64,000 bases of DNA from Deinococcus fonticola (GCF_004634215.1 NZ_SMMH01000003.1:1-64000), one strand, 5' to 3'. Shown: positions 34,310 to 44,422, counted from the first letter of the stretch. Numbers and translations are program-made. The notes: generated by a model from the sequence alone, not told the origin.

Positions 34310-34930
34310 ATGACGTTAACCGCCACCAAACCCCTGAGCATGACCGAAGCCATCGAAAATCGCCGCAGCATTCGCAAATTCGTCCAGGAACCCATGAACC
34401 AGGACGACCTGCAAGACATCCTGCGCCTCGCCTCGCTGGCGCCCACCGCCAACAATGTGCAGCCCACCCGCTTCGCCGTGATTCAGAACAAGGAGCTTCA
34501 GGCCAGGCTTCAGGAAGCCGCCTACAACCAGGGCCAGGTCACCAGCGCCCCCGCCGTGATCGTCGTTTACAGCGACATGGAAGACTTTCTGCAAAGCGCC
34601 GAGGAGACCGTTCACCCCAACATGGGCGAAGAACAGATCAAAACCCGCGCCGCCGGCCTGCGCAGCAACTTCGAGGGCCAGGACGTCGCCCAGCGCGGCC
34701 AGTGGGGCCTGACCCAGGCCAACATCGCCTTCGGCTTCCTGATGCTCGCCGCACGCGGCAAAGGCTACGACAGCGTGCCCATGCTGGGCTTCGACCCCGA
34801 GAAAGTGAAGGAACTCCTGGGCCTGCCCCAGCACGTGCAATTTGCCGGCATGCTGCCCATCGGTCACCGTGCCGAGGAAGGCTTCCCGCACCACCGCCAC
34901 AACGTCGAGCGCATCAGCACGTTCTACTGA
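34310..34930 (+). CDS. Nitroreductase-family flavoprotein
   Basis: This 206-residue FMN-dependent NAD(P)H oxidoreductase shows the N-terminal ENRRSIRKF motif for FMN phosphate binding, [16 protein letters not shown] (about 45-60) and the C-terminal MLPIGHRAE strand. Such enzymes reduce nitroaromatics, quinones or enones. The divergent HxlR gene suggests induction by electrophilic compounds. Codon use and GC match the neighbourhood. A terminator follows 33 bp after the stop. Confidence 0.9.
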   Translation: MTLTATKPLSMTEAIENRRSIRKFVQEPMNQDDLQDILRLASLAPTANNVQPTRFAVIQNKELQARLQEAAYNQGQVTSAPAVIVVYSDMEDFLQSAEETVHPNMGEEQIKTRAAGLRSNFEGQDVAQRGQWGLTQANIAFGFLMLAARGKGYDSVPMLGFDPEKVKELLGLPQHVQFAGMLPIGHRAEEGFPHHRHNVERISTFY

Positions 34931-34963
34931 ACCGATACCTCCGTGTGCGCGCGCCACTGAAGA

Positions 34964-34995
34964 ACTGCCCAGCCAACGTGCCGGGCGGTTTTTTT
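34964..34995 (+). terminator. Intrinsic terminator
   Basis: ACTGCCC (34964-34970) pairs with GGGCGGT (34983-34989), one G-T pair, followed by TTTTTT. Confidence 0.8.
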
Positions 34996-35011
34996 AGCGG
35001 TAGCTGGGCGG

Positions 35012-35017
35012 TACAGT
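35012..35017 (+). promoter_or_regulatory. -10 box TACAGT for the MaoC gene
   Basis: TACAGT lies 5 nt before ATG 35023. Confidence 0.35.
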
Positions 35018-35022
35018 GGTCT

Positions 35023-35490
35023 ATGACCGATGCCGCCTACTTCAGACAGCGTCGCCAGCAGGCCTTTGCACAGGCGCAGGTTGGACAGACGTACACTTAC
35101 CGCCGCACCTTCACGGACGGCGACGTGTCGGTGTTCTGCGGCGTGACCGGGGATTTCAACCCGTTTCACCAGGACGACGAGTTCTCGCGTGAAGCCCCCT
35201 TCGGGCGGCGCATCGTGCCGGGCCTGCTGACGGGCAGCATGCTGACGCACATCGGCGGCATGCAGGGGTTTCTGGCGGCCGACATGCACTTCGAGTTCCG
35301 GCGGCCCGTGTTTATAGACGACACCGTGACGTGTGTGGTCGAGGTGCTGGAGAAGGACGAAAGCCGTAAACGCCTGCTGTGCGCGGCCTGCATGACCAAC
35401 CAGGGCGGCGAAGTGGTCGTCCAGGCGACGTTCACGGGTTTTCCCACGTTCCCGCGCCTGCAGCCCGACGCGCCCGCAGGTCAGGCGTGA
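35023..35490 (+). CDS. MaoC-like (R)-specific enoyl-CoA hydratase
   Basis: This 155-residue hot-dog-fold protein has the hydratase-2 motif [18 protein letters not shown] (catalytic Asp and His) and [14 protein letters not shown]. MaoC/PhaJ proteins hydrate enoyl-CoA to (R)-3-hydroxyacyl-CoA in fatty-acid or polyhydroxyalkanoate metabolism. The stop overlaps the GTG of the MBL-fold gene (GTGA), so the two are coupled. This suggests that the hydrolase acts on a related CoA ester or lactone. Confidence 0.85.
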   Translation: MTDAAYFRQRRQQAFAQAQVGQTYTYRRTFTDGDVSVFCGVTGDFNPFHQDDEFSREAPFGRRIVPGLLTGSMLTHIGGMQGFLAADMHFEFRRPVFIDDTVTCVVEVLEKDESRKRLLCAACMTNQGGEVVVQATFTGFPTFPRLQPDAPAGQA

Positions 35491-36467
35491 GCCGTAACCG
35501 GATTTCCTTTTTCGAGCGCCCTTACCCCGACGCGAACAGCGTCCTGATGTACGGAAAACGCCCCACCCTGGTGGACGCGGGCTTTGGCAGTGGCGTGCAT
35601 GAGCTGGAAAGCTGGTTGACCGCTCAGGGCGTCTGTGCGGCCCGGCTGGCCCTGATCGTGAACACGCACCACCACACCGATCACGTGGGCGGAAACCACC
35701 ACCTGCAAACCCACCACGGTACGCCCATTGCCGCGCACCCCTGGGAAGGCCGGGCCGTGAACCGCCGCGACCCGGAAGCGTGCCTGGGCCGCTGGCTCAC
35801 GCAACCCGTGCAGGCGTACCACGTCACCCAGTTCCTGCGGGACGGGGACACCCTTAACGCTGGCGACTCGACCTGGCACGCTTTGCACACGCCCGGTCAC
35901 TCGCTGGGGCACATCGTTTTGCACCGTGAGGGGGGCGGGATCACCGGGGACGCCCTCATGACCGGGGACATCGGGCGGCTCAACTTTCACCGGGATGGCC
36001 TGAACTCCGCCGAGCGAGCCCTGGAATCCCTGGACAGGCTGGCGGCACTGAACCTTGAAGTGGCTTACCCCGGTCACGGCCCCGTGATTACGGACGTTCC
36101 CAGCGCCATCAACGACGCCCGCACCCGCACGGAGAAAATGCTTGGGAACCCCATGAAGGCCGCCTGGCACGGCACCAAGCGTATTTTTGCTTTCGCCCTT
36201 ATGAGCGAAGATCCCATGACCGAGCAGGACTTACACGCCTACCAGACCAGAAACCCCTGGATCACGGACTACGCCAGGGATGTCTTCCACGTCACGCCCA
36301 CCAAATTCTTCACGCAACTGCTCGGGGAAATGACCCGTTCCGGCGCGGCCCGCTGGGAAGGCGACCATCTCATCATCACCAGGCCTTACCGACAGGCCAC
36401 CCCCGGCTGGGCCAGCACACCTACCAACGTGAGTGACTGGCCCCCCGCCTCGGCAGAATGGACTTGA
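35487..36467 (+). CDS. Metallo-beta-lactamase-fold hydrolase
   Basis: This 326-residue MBL hydrolase has the metal motif [14 protein letters not shown] (about 58-70), further ligands at HTPGHSLGH (about 140) and [10 protein letters not shown], and the final His in [10 protein letters not shown]-terminal extension of about 100 residues ([12 protein letters not shown] onward, ending with [12 protein letters not shown]) resembles the helical cap of MBL proteins of the LACTB2 type, where it binds nucleic acid or substrate. GTG 35487 overlaps the MaoC stop by 4 nt. Confidence 0.8.
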   Translation: MSRNRISFFERPYPDANSVLMYGKRPTLVDAGFGSGVHELESWLTAQGVCAARLALIVNTHHHTDHVGGNHHLQTHHGTPIAAHPWEGRAVNRRDPEACLGRWLTQPVQAYHVTQFLRDGDTLNAGDSTWHALHTPGHSLGHIVLHREGGGITGDALMTGDIGRLNFHRDGLNSAERALESLDRLAALNLEVAYPGHGPVITDVPSAINDARTRTEKMLGNPMKAAWHGTKRIFAFALMSEDPMTEQDLHAYQTRNPWITDYARDVFHVTPTKFFTQLLGEMTRSGAARWEGDHLIITRPYRQATPGWASTPTNVSDWPPASAEWT

Positions 36468-36537
36468 GCCAGCCGCTCTGTGTCGACGCTCTGGGCCGCT
36501 GCTCTAGGCCCGCGCCTCCTTTAACACGTGCATCCTT

Positions 36538-36543
36538 TAAACT
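36538..36543 (+). promoter_or_regulatory. Candidate -10 TAAACT for ychF
   Basis: TAAACT lies 41 nt upstream of ATG 36585, so this gene would have a true 5' leader with a GGAG ribosome-binding site. A duplicated TCCTTTAA motif and a small GCCGCC-CTAA-GGCGG hairpin lie in the same stretch. Confidence 0.35.
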
Positions 36544-36584
36544 GTCAGGGTTGCCGCCCTAAGGCGGAGTAAAGGAGTGAAACC

Positions 36585-37682
<1,098 letters not shown>

Positions 37683-37708
37683 AAATCTTCGGGAAATCGA
37701 GGCATAGC

Positions 37709-37741
37709 CGGGCTTTTCCAATCTGGAAGGCCCGGTTTTGC
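37709..37741 (+). terminator. Intrinsic terminator of ychF
   Basis: CCGGGC (37709-37714) pairs with GCCCGG (37731-37736), with an inner TTTCC/GGAA helix, followed by TTTT. Confidence 0.85.
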
Positions 37742-37786
37742 TGCTGGCCCTGCAAGACCTCTGAGGGCTGTCACGACCAACAACAC

Positions 37787-37810
37787 AAAAGCCCCGCACT
37801 AGGCGGGGCT
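37787..37810 (-). terminator. Terminator of tRNA-Lys
   Basis: AGCCCCGC and GCGGGGCT (37790-37797 and 37803-37810) form an 8-bp stem with TTTTG on the minus-strand 3' side, directly after the tRNA. Confidence 0.8.
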
Positions 37811-37815
37811 ATTTC

Positions 37816-37891
<76 letters not shown>

Positions 37892-38140
37892 TGATTTGTT
37901 CGTGCTGCACGTTACCGACTGTTTGCCGTTTCGGCAGCGAGGAAGAAGATAGCATTGAAATTCGTAAGAATCAAGCGTCACCCCAACCTGAGGCAGGAAC
38001 CGCGCAACTGGGGAAAAGTAAGCCGGACTCTCCCGTCTAAATGGGAGGCGGCCCGGCTGGCTGAACGCCCACCTCGCATTTCTGCTTGTGCCCTTCTGTC
38101 ACGGTTGTTACTTTGAGGTGATTGCATGGGGAGGGGAAAG

Positions 38141-38851
38141 ATGACGCGTCGAGTCAAAATAGGTCTGGCGGCACTGCTGGGGCTGCTCGTCCTTTCGGGG
38201 TGCGGGCGTGAAGAAGGGCCGCCTAACTGGCTCAAGGAGCAGGAATTACCGCAGCCACAAGCGGCGGGCAACGACCCCGTGATTTTCGTTCACGGCTGGC
38301 ATGCAGACGCCACGACCTGGGACGCCATGCTTCAGCATTTTCGTCAGGCAGGATTTCCGGACGCGCAGCTTTTCAACTGGGCGTATGACGTTTCGCAGTC
38401 GAATGCCCGGACAGCCGAGCAACTCCGTGAACTGGTCGACCGGGTGCTGCGCCAGACCGGGGCGCAGCGGGTCGACCTCGTGACGCACTCCATGGGCGGC
38501 CTCTCCAGCCGGTACTACCTGAAATTCCTGGGCGGGACGGCGAAGGTGGACGCCTGGGTGTCCATAGCCGGGCCGAACCACGGGACATTCATGTCGAATT
38601 ACTGCGCGTCGGTGGCCTGCGGGGAGATGCGCCTGAATTCCGCGTTCCTGTCAAACCTGAACGCCGGTGATGAGACGCCGGGCAACGTACGTTACGGCAC
38701 CTGGCGTTCACCGTGTGACGAGGCGATCAACCCGGACAGCAGTGTCCCGCTGACCGGCGCGATGAACGTGCAGACGTCCTGCCTGTCACACAGCGGCCTC
38801 CACGACGACGGTCGCGTGTTCGCGCAGGTGCTCGCATTCATCACGAAGTAA
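38141..38851 (+). CDS. Lipase-like alpha/beta-hydrolase lipoprotein
   Basis: This 236-residue exported hydrolase begins with a signal peptide whose lipobox is LSGC (Cys at about residue 20). The triacylglycerol-lipase core has the oxyanion motif PVIFVHGWHADATTW, the nucleophile elbow VTHSMGGLSS (Ser about 112) and a late Asp/His (SGLHDDGRV). Four extra Cys (NYCASVACGEM, SPCDEAI, TSCLSHS) could form disulfides in the envelope. ATG 38141 is preferred to an ATG 15 nt upstream because GGGGAGGGGAAAG then serves as the ribosome-binding site. The 249-bp upstream region holds no other gene. Confidence 0.8.
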   Translation: MTRRVKIGLAALLGLLVLSGCGREEGPPNWLKEQELPQPQAAGNDPVIFVHGWHADATTWDAMLQHFRQAGFPDAQLFNWAYDVSQSNARTAEQLRELVDRVLRQTGAQRVDLVTHSMGGLSSRYYLKFLGGTAKVDAWVSIAGPNHGTFMSNYCASVACGEMRLNSAFLSNLNAGDETPGNVRYGTWRSPCDEAINPDSSVPLTGAMNVQTSCLSHSGLHDDGRVFAQVLAFITK

Positions 38852-38890
38852 GCCCCCGACTTTCCCAGGCATGTCTGTCTTTATAACTTG

Positions 38891-38924
38891 TTGAAGGTGC
38901 CCTGGCTCGCCTGGACACCTTCAA
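38891..38924. terminator. Hairpin between the convergent lipase and trpA genes
   Basis: TTGAAGGTG (38891-38899) pairs perfectly with CACCTTCAA (38916-38924) over a 16-nt loop. No T-tract is evident. Confidence 0.6.
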
Positions 38925-38949
38925 CCTCACTGATCATTGCCTCTGGCTG

Positions 38950-39813
38950 TTACCGTTGGCACCCCGCCCAGATCTCGTCGGCGAGCGGCCCGACCTCCTG
39001 CCCACGCCGCAGGGCATCGACGAAGGCGCTGGCGACGACCACGCCGTCAGCGACCTGCGCGACGCTGTGGGCGGTGGCGGCGTCCTTCACGCCGAAACCC
39101 ACCGCCACCGGCACCCGGCTGTACTGTTTCGCCTGGGCCAGCATAGCGGGCACCTCACCCAGCGCACTGCCCTCGCGGGCACCGGTCACGCCAACGACAC
39201 TGACGGCGTAGACGAACCCCGTACAGGCTTCGGCGACCAGCTTCACACGCTCCGGGGTGCTGGTCGGCGCGATCAGGAAAGTGACGGCCAGGCCGTACTC
39301 GGCGGCCAGGTCAGCGATTTCGAGATCCTGATCCGGGGGCAGGTCGGGCAGAATCAGGCCGTCCACCCCGGCGTCGGCGGCCAGGCGCATGAATTCACGC
39401 GGGCCGACCGCGTAGATCGGGTTGACATAGGTCATCAGGGCGATGGGCGTGTCGTGGCGCTGCCGCAGTTCTTTGACGAGCTGAAGGCTGCGGCGGGTGC
39501 TGGTGCCGCCCGCCAGGGCCTGCTCGCTGGCCTGCTGCATGGTGGGGCCGTCTCCCAGGGGGTCACTGTAGGGGATGCACACCTCCATCAGGTCGGCGTG
39601 TGTCAGCAGGTCGTCGGCCACCTGGGGGAAAGTGGCCGCACTGGGATACCCGGCGGTCATGCAGGGCATGAAGGCGGCCCGCCCGGCGGCCTCGGCACGC
39701 TCGAACGCGGCGCGAATGCGCTGCACCCCCCGGTTGGTCGTGCTGCTGGGGGCCGTGGTACCAGGGGCGGTGTTGCTGGGGGCGGTGTCGCTGGGGGTTG
39801 AAGTGGCACTCAT
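38950..39813 (-). CDS. trpA: Tryptophan synthase alpha chain
   Basis: This 287-residue TIM-barrel subunit cleaves indole-3-glycerol phosphate to indole. The catalytic Glu is in [20 protein letters not shown] (about 75-95), the Asp in [11 protein letters not shown], and the phosphate loop is [11 protein letters not shown]. An N-terminal tail of about 28 residues rich in Thr/Ala/Pro/Ser ([15 protein letters not shown]) precedes the fold and is not part of the usual subunit. The ATG overlaps the trpB stop by 4 nt. The two subunits form the alpha2-beta2 complex. Confidence 0.95.
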   Translation of the reverse strand: MSATSTPSDTAPSNTAPGTTAPSSTTNRGVQRIRAAFERAEAAGRAAFMPCMTAGYPSAATFPQVADDLLTHADLMEVCIPYSDPLGDGPTMQQASEQALAGGTSTRRSLQLVKELRQRHDTPIALMTYVNPIYAVGPREFMRLAADAGVDGLILPDLPPDQDLEIADLAAEYGLAVTFLIAPTSTPERVKLVAEACTGFVYAVSVVGVTGAREGSALGEVPAMLAQAKQYSRVPVAVGFGVKDAATAHSVAQVADGVVVASAFVDALRRGQEVGPLADEIWAGCQR

Positions 39814-41090
39814 GCGAAGACCTCCTCGCGTCTGGCCGGGCCAGGGGTGAACTCCTGCGCCCCACCCTGCCTTTCCAGTTCCAGCAGGCGCATGACCTCG
39901 GCCACGTCCTTGTCGCCGCGCCCGGAGAGGTTCACGACGATCACCTGATCGTGGCGCATGCTGCGGGCCAGCTCGACCGCGTGGTACACCGCGTGGGCCG
40001 ACTCGATGGCCGGAATCAGGCCCTCCAGGCGCGTCAGCAGCTGGAAGGCTTCGAGGGCCTGCGCGTCGGTGACGGGCACGTACTCGGCCAGGCCTGAATC
40101 GGCGTAATAGCAGTGCTCCGGGCCGATGCCGGGGTAGTCGAGGCCCGCGCTGATGGAGTGCGGCGGCACGATCTGGCCCTCATCGTCGTTCATCAGGTAC
40201 ATCAGCGAGCCGTGCAGCACGCCCACCCGGCCCCCCGCGATGGCGGCGGCATGCAGTCCGGTCTCCACGCCCTTGCCGGCGGCCTCGACACCGATCAGGC
40301 GCGGGCGCTGCTCCTGCGGCAGGTAAGCGAACGGCGCGAAAATACCAATGGCGTTGCTGCCGCCCCCCACGCAGGCAACCACAGCGTCGGGCAGGGCGCG
40401 TCCTTCGTGCTCCAGCATTTGCGCCTGGGTTTCCACGCCGATGACGCTCTGGAAATCCCGCACCATCGCCGGGTAGGGGTGCGGCCCCACCACGCTGCCC
40501 AGGATGTAGAAGGTGTCGCGGACGTTCGTCACCCAGTCACGGATGGCCTCGTTGGTGGCGTCCTTCAGGGTGCCGGTGCCGCTGGTCACGGGGCGCACCT
40601 GCGCGCCCAGCAGTTGCATGCGGAACACGTTCAGGGCCTGGCGGCGCATATCTTCCTCGCCCATGTACACCACGCACTCCAGGCCCAGCAGCGCGGCAGC
40701 GGTGGCAGTGGCCACGCCGTGCTGGCCGGCTCCCGTTTCCGCGATGACTTTCTTTTTGCCCATGCGCCGCGCCAGCAGGGCCTGCGCCAGGCAGTTGTTG
40801 ATCTTGTGCGCCCCGGTGAAATTCTGATCCTCGCGCTTCAGGTAGATTTTGGCGCCGCCCGCGTGCTGCGTCAGGCGCTCGGCCAGGTAGAGGGTGCTGG
40901 GGCGGCCCACAAATTCCTTGAACAGGCGCTCCAGTTCGGTCAGGAAGGTGGGATCGTTCTTCGCGGCGCGGTAAGCGGTTTCAAGTTCGTCCAGTGCCGG
41001 AATCAGTGTTTCGGGCACATAACGGCCACCGTAGCGCCCGTAGCGGCCTCGCCCGTCGGGCAACGGGAACTCTGGAATAGAAAAGGTCAT
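39810..41090 (-). CDS. trpB: Tryptophan synthase beta chain
   Basis: This 426-residue PLP enzyme condenses indole with serine. The PLP Lys is in [15 protein letters not shown] (about residue 97). [12 protein letters not shown] (Glu about 119) and [15 protein letters not shown] (phosphate cradle) are intact. The opening [19 protein letters not shown] is typical of TrpB1. It is first in the trpBA operon. Other trp genes are not in the window. TAGGCT lies 9 nt upstream of the ATG, and a TTAGAC-N5-GTCTAA palindrome lies further upstream. Confidence 0.96.
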   Translation of the reverse strand: MTFSIPEFPLPDGRGRYGRYGGRYVPETLIPALDELETAYRAAKNDPTFLTELERLFKEFVGRPSTLYLAERLTQHAGGAKIYLKREDQNFTGAHKINNCLAQALLARRMGKKKVIAETGAGQHGVATATAAALLGLECVVYMGEEDMRRQALNVFRMQLLGAQVRPVTSGTGTLKDATNEAIRDWVTNVRDTFYILGSVVGPHPYPAMVRDFQSVIGVETQAQMLEHEGRALPDAVVACVGGGSNAIGIFAPFAYLPQEQRPRLIGVEAAGKGVETGLHAAAIAGGRVGVLHGSLMYLMNDDEGQIVPPHSISAGLDYPGIGPEHCYYADSGLAEYVPVTDAQALEAFQLLTRLEGLIPAIESAHAVYHAVELARSMRHDQVIVVNLSGRGDKDVAEVMRLLELERQGGAQEFTPGPARREEVFA

Positions 41091-41136
41091 GATGTCCCTA
41101 GCCTAGAAGCCTGACCCGCCGAACAGCACGGGAGTC

Positions 41137-41153
41137 TTAGACAAGCGGTCTAA
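41137..41153. promoter_or_regulatory. Palindrome TTAGAC-N5-GTCTAA, candidate operator
   Basis: This perfect 6-bp inverted repeat with a 5-nt centre is located about 32 bp upstream of the trpB -10 box, in the 140-bp divergent region between trpB and mrr. Its symmetry suits a dimeric helix-turn-helix regulator. Which of the two genes it controls is unknown. Confidence 0.45.
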
Positions 41154-41230
41154 TCCTACCGAATGGTAAAGCCTGAGCGCAAACTGGGTTTTTCACCGTC
41201 TGGGCAACATAAAATGCCACACTGCCCATT

Positions 41231-42157
41231 ATGGCTGTCCCTGATTACCAGACTTTCATGCGTCCCCTGCTGGCCCTGCTGTCGGACGGGCAGACCCGAA
41301 CCATGCGCGAGGTGCACGCGGCGCTGGCCGAACAGTTCCACCTGACCGAAGCCGACCTGGCCGAGATGCTGCCCAGCGGACGGCAATCCACGTTCATGAA
41401 CCGCGTCGGCTGGGCGAAAACGTATCTGGTCAAGGCGGGGACGCTGAGCAGCCCGCAGCGGGCCAGCGTGGCCATTACGCCGCGTGGCCTGGCCCTGCTT
41501 CAGCGCTTCCCTGAGCGTGTGACCGCCAAAGACCTGATGCAATTCGACGAATTCATGGCGTTTCAGCAGGCCAAAACGGGCAGCGTACGAACTGACGCCG
41601 ACACTGCCCGCCCACACAGCAGTGAAGCCAGCCCCGAAAGCCTGTCGCCCGAAGAACAGTTTTCCTCGCTCTACGCGGAACTCAACGCTTCCCTGGCCGC
41701 CGAGCTGCTGGCCCAGGCGCAGGGGCTGACCCCGGCACAGTTCGAGCGGCTGGTGGTGGAAGTGCTGGTGGCGATGGGCTACGGCGGGAGTGTGCGCGAC
41801 GCCGGGCAGGCCCTGGGGCGCAGCGGCGACAACGGCGTGGACGGACTGATCAAACAGGATCCTTTGGGCCTGGATCGCATTTATCTTCAGGCGAAACGCT
41901 GGCGGGACACGGTACATAGTCCGGAAATTCGGACATTTTCCGGCAGTCTGACCTACCACAAAGCCAGCAAAGGCGTGTTCATCACCACGTCGACTTTCAG
42001 TGAGGGGGCCAGGAAAACAGCGGCCCAGATCGGCAACATCATCCTGATCGACGGAGAAACCCTGGCCCGCCTCATGATCGATTACGGCGTGGGCGTGAGC
42101 ACCCGCGAGACGTACAGGATTCGCCGCGTGGACAGCGAGTATTTCGAGGAACTCTGA
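41231..42157 (+). CDS. mrr: Mrr-type restriction endonuclease
   Basis: This 308-residue type IV-like endonuclease has an N-terminal winged-helix DNA-binding Mrr_N domain (about 1-95), a Ser/Glu-rich linker and a catalytic domain (about 170-300). The PD-(D/E)xK core is RSGDNGVDGLIKQDPLG followed by IYLQAKRW, which supplies the Asp and Gln-x-Lys residues. KGVFITTSTFSEGA is the conserved strand after it. Mrr enzymes cut modified DNA. No methyltransferase is adjacent, as expected for a modification-dependent nuclease. ATG 41231. Confidence 0.88.
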   Translation: MAVPDYQTFMRPLLALLSDGQTRTMREVHAALAEQFHLTEADLAEMLPSGRQSTFMNRVGWAKTYLVKAGTLSSPQRASVAITPRGLALLQRFPERVTAKDLMQFDEFMAFQQAKTGSVRTDADTARPHSSEASPESLSPEEQFSSLYAELNASLAAELLAQAQGLTPAQFERLVVEVLVAMGYGGSVRDAGQALGRSGDNGVDGLIKQDPLGLDRIYLQAKRWRDTVHSPEIRTFSGSLTYHKASKGVFITTSTFSEGARKTAAQIGNIILIDGETLARLMIDYGVGVSTRETYRIRRVDSEYFEEL

Positions 42158-42193
42158 CGGGTAGGGCCCCCGGCTGGCCTGACCCTGCGCCCC

Positions 42194-42199
42194 TATACT
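42194..42199 (+). promoter_or_regulatory. -10 box TATACT for the kyn leader and operon
   Basis: TATACT is followed by 7 nt and then the ATG of a 33-codon reading frame, the same layout as at leaderless genes in this window. It places the transcript start at or next to that ATG. Confidence 0.5.
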
Positions 42200-42206
42200 G
42201 CGGGGC

Positions 42207-42308
42207 ATGCCGCACCACCGGGCCGACGCCCGCGCCAGGGCCGCCGCGAACAGTATTGCGGCGGCGCTGTGCGACTGGTGGTGTGCCAACCTGGGCCAGC
42301 CACGCTGA
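42207..42308 (+). CDS. Candidate Trp-Trp leader peptide of the kynU-kynA operon
   Basis: This 33-codon frame starts 7 nt after a TATACT box and stops (TGA, 42306-42308) 51 nt before kynU. Codons 24-25 are tandem TGG (42276-42281), flanked by Cys codons (LCDWWCANLG). The rest is Arg/Ala-rich. Tandem Trp codons in a short leader next to a tryptophan gene are the classical sign of ribosome-mediated control, as in trpL and tnaC. Here the downstream genes destroy tryptophan. The translation and function are inferred. The frame, box and spacing are visible directly. Confidence 0.5.
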   Translation: MPHHRADARARAAANSIAAALCDWWCANLGQPR

Positions 42309-42310
42309 AC

Positions 42311-42347
42311 CGGAAAGAACCTGGTTTTCACTTTCCGACTTCTTTCC
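42311..42347 (+). promoter_or_regulatory. Mutually exclusive hairpins before kynU (candidate attenuator)
   Basis: CGGAAAG (42311-42317) can pair with CTTTCCG (42331-42337). Alternatively GGAAAGAA (42312-42319) can pair with TTCTTTCC (42340-42347), next to the kynU ribosome-binding site TGAGGTGA (42349-42356). The shared 5' arm begins 3 nt after the leader stop codon, so a terminating ribosome would mask it. Confidence 0.4.
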
Positions 42348-42359
42348 CTGAGGTGACTG

Positions 42360-43577
42360 ATGACTTCGCAACTTCCCACCGATTTACAGCAACTGGACGC
42401 GCAGGACACGCTGAGACACAAACGCGACGAATTTAGCGTGCCGGAGGACATCGTTTACCTGGACGGCAACAGCCTGGGGTGCCTGCCGAAAGCCGTGCCG
42501 GCCCGACTGGCGCAGGTGGCACAGCAGGAGTGGGGCGAGCACCTGATCCGCTCTTGGACGCGCAACGCAGAGGCAGCGCAGGACTGGATGGGGCTGCCGG
42601 ACCGGGTCGCCGCAAAACTGGCCGGCCTGATCGGCGCGAACGCGAACGAGGTGGCAGTGGGGGACAGCACCAGCGTGAACACCTTCAAGGCGCTGGCGGC
42701 GGCCATGAGCATGGCCGGCGAGCGGCGCGTGCTGCTGACCGACACCGAGAACTTCCCCACGGACCTGTACATGGCGCAGGGCCTCAACAAACTGCTGGGC
42801 GACACCTGGGAACTGCGCTCCTGCCGGAACACCGAGATCATGGAGCACCTGACCCCGGACGTGGGCGCGCTGCTGTTCACGGAAGTGGATTACCGCACCG
42901 GGCGCAAACTGGACATGAAGGGGTTGACCGCCAGGGCGCGTGAACTGGGCATTCTGACCGTCTGGGACCTGGCCCACTCGGCGGGCGCGTTCCCGGTCGA
43001 CCTGAACGGCTGCGGCGCGGATTTCGCGGTGGGGTGCGGGTACAAGTACCTGAACGGCGGGCCTGGCGCGCCGGCGTTCCTGTTCGTGGCCGAGCGGCAC
43101 CACGGGTCCGCGCCGGTCTTTCTGAGCGGCTGGATGGGCCACGCCGACCCCTTCGAGATGGCCCGCGCCTACGCGCCGGCGGCGGGGGCGCGTAGGTACG
43201 TGGTGGGCACCCCGCAGGTGCTGAGTTTAAGTGCGCTGGATGAAGCCCTGAATGTCTTTTCCGACGTGGACATGCACGCCCTGCGCCGCAAATCCCTGTC
43301 GCTGACGGACACTTTTATTCGCCTGATGGAACCGCTGACGGGGCAGTACCCCCTCACCCTGGTCACGCCGCTGAACCACGAGGAACGCGGCAGCCAGGTC
43401 AGTTACCGCCACCCGGACGCCCAGCAGGTCATGAAAAAGCTGATCGAGCGCGGCATCGTCGGGGATTTCCGCACGCCGGACATCCTGCGCTTCGGGTTCA
43501 CACCGCTGTACCACCGCCACGCAGATGTGGAGCGGGCTGTCCTGGGCATCCGCGCAGTGCTGGAGGGCCAGCCATGA
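42360..43577 (+). CDS. kynU: Kynureninase
   Basis: This 405-residue PLP-dependent enzyme cleaves kynurenine to anthranilate plus alanine (or the 3-hydroxy analogues). Fold-type I features are the opening IVYLDGNSLGCLPK, DSTSVNTFKAL (phosphate binding), VWDLAHSAGAFPVDL (Asp to the PLP ring) and the Schiff-base Lys in GCGYKYLNGGPGAP (about residue 230). The kynU start ATG 42360 follows TGAGGTGA. The stop overlaps kynA by 4 nt. With kynA it gives a tryptophan to anthranilate route. The formamidase is not in the window. Confidence 0.95.
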   Translation: MTSQLPTDLQQLDAQDTLRHKRDEFSVPEDIVYLDGNSLGCLPKAVPARLAQVAQQEWGEHLIRSWTRNAEAAQDWMGLPDRVAAKLAGLIGANANEVAVGDSTSVNTFKALAAAMSMAGERRVLLTDTENFPTDLYMAQGLNKLLGDTWELRSCRNTEIMEHLTPDVGALLFTEVDYRTGRKLDMKGLTARARELGILTVWDLAHSAGAFPVDLNGCGADFAVGCGYKYLNGGPGAPAFLFVAERHHGSAPVFLSGWMGHADPFEMARAYAPAAGARRYVVGTPQVLSLSALDEALNVFSDVDMHALRRKSLSLTDTFIRLMEPLTGQYPLTLVTPLNHEERGSQVSYRHPDAQQVMKKLIERGIVGDFRTPDILRFGFTPLYHRHADVERAVLGIRAVLEGQP

Positions 43578-44422
43578 ACGACAAGCCGGCCATGAACGAC
43601 AAGAATTCCGCCGAGCAGGCCTACAGCGACTTTACACGCAGCCTTTCTTACGGGGATTACCTGCACCTGGATGGGATTCATGCCGCCCACCAGCCCATTA
43701 CCCAGGCGCACGACGAGCACCTGTTCATCGCCGTTCACCACGTCTCCGAGGTGTGGCTGGAGCTGATCGTGCGCGAAATTCAGGCCGCCATGAAGCTGCT
43801 GGAACAGGGCATTACCGACGCCCCGCTGAAGATGCTGACCCGCGTGGTGCGGGCGCAGGAGCAGATGACGAACGCCTGGGAAGTCCTGAAAACCATGACG
43901 CCCAGCGATTACCTGGAATTTCGCAGCGCCTTTGGGCAGGCGTCGGGCTTCCAGTCACAGAACTACCGCATGGTCGAGTTCCTGCTGGGCAACCGCAACC
44001 CCGTGATGCTGCGCCCACACGCGCACCGCCCGGATCTGCATGATCCCCTGAAAGCCGCCCTGGAAGGCCCCAGCGTGTACGACCTGGCCCTGCGCCTGGT
44101 GGCCGCGCGTGGCCTGAACGTCCCCGACGAGGTGCTGCAGCGCAACTACGCCGAGAAGTACACCCTGAACGAGGCCGTGGTGGACGCCTGGATCGCCGTG
44201 TACCGCGACACCGACACCTACTGGGACCTGTACGAACTGGCCGAAAAACTGATGGACGTGGAAGACAACTTCCGCCGCTGGCGCTTCAACCACGTCACCA
44301 CCGTGGAGCGCACCATCGGCTTCAAACGCGGTTCGGGCGGCACCAGTGGTGTGGGCTACCTCAAGCAGGCGCTGAACATCGTGCTGTTCCCCGAGTTGTG
44401 GGAGGTACGCACGCGGCTGTAA
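43574..44422 (+). CDS. kynA: Tryptophan 2,3-dioxygenase
   Basis: This 282-residue heme enzyme opens the indole ring to N-formylkynurenine. SYGDYLHLDGI, DEHLFIAVHHVSEVWLELI (distal His) and the proximal region FNHVTTVERTIGFKRGSGGT, followed by SGVGYL, are all conserved. The ATG overlaps the kynU stop (ATGA). The first codons are a 12-bp tandem-like duplication (ATGAACGACAAG at 43574 and again at 43592), so initiation could occur at either. The TAA stop is the first three bases of a dispersed repeat. Confidence 0.95.
   Translation: MNDKPAMNDKNSAEQAYSDFTRSLSYGDYLHLDGIHAAHQPITQAHDEHLFIAVHHVSEVWLELIVREIQAAMKLLEQGITDAPLKMLTRVVRAQEQMTNAWEVLKTMTPSDYLEFRSAFGQASGFQSQNYRMVEFLLGNRNPVMLRPHAHRPDLHDPLKAALEGPSVYDLALRLVAARGLNVPDEVLQRNYAEKYTLNEAVVDAWIAVYRDTDTYWDLYELAEKLMDVEDNFRRWRFNHVTTVERTIGFKRGSGGTSGVGYLKQALNIVLFPELWEVRTRL

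Noticed and set aside
42309..42359. In-frame upstream extension of kynU through the leader
   Set aside because: The leader frame is in phase with kynU but is closed by TGA at 42306 and again at 42354, so it cannot be an N-terminal extension of KynU.
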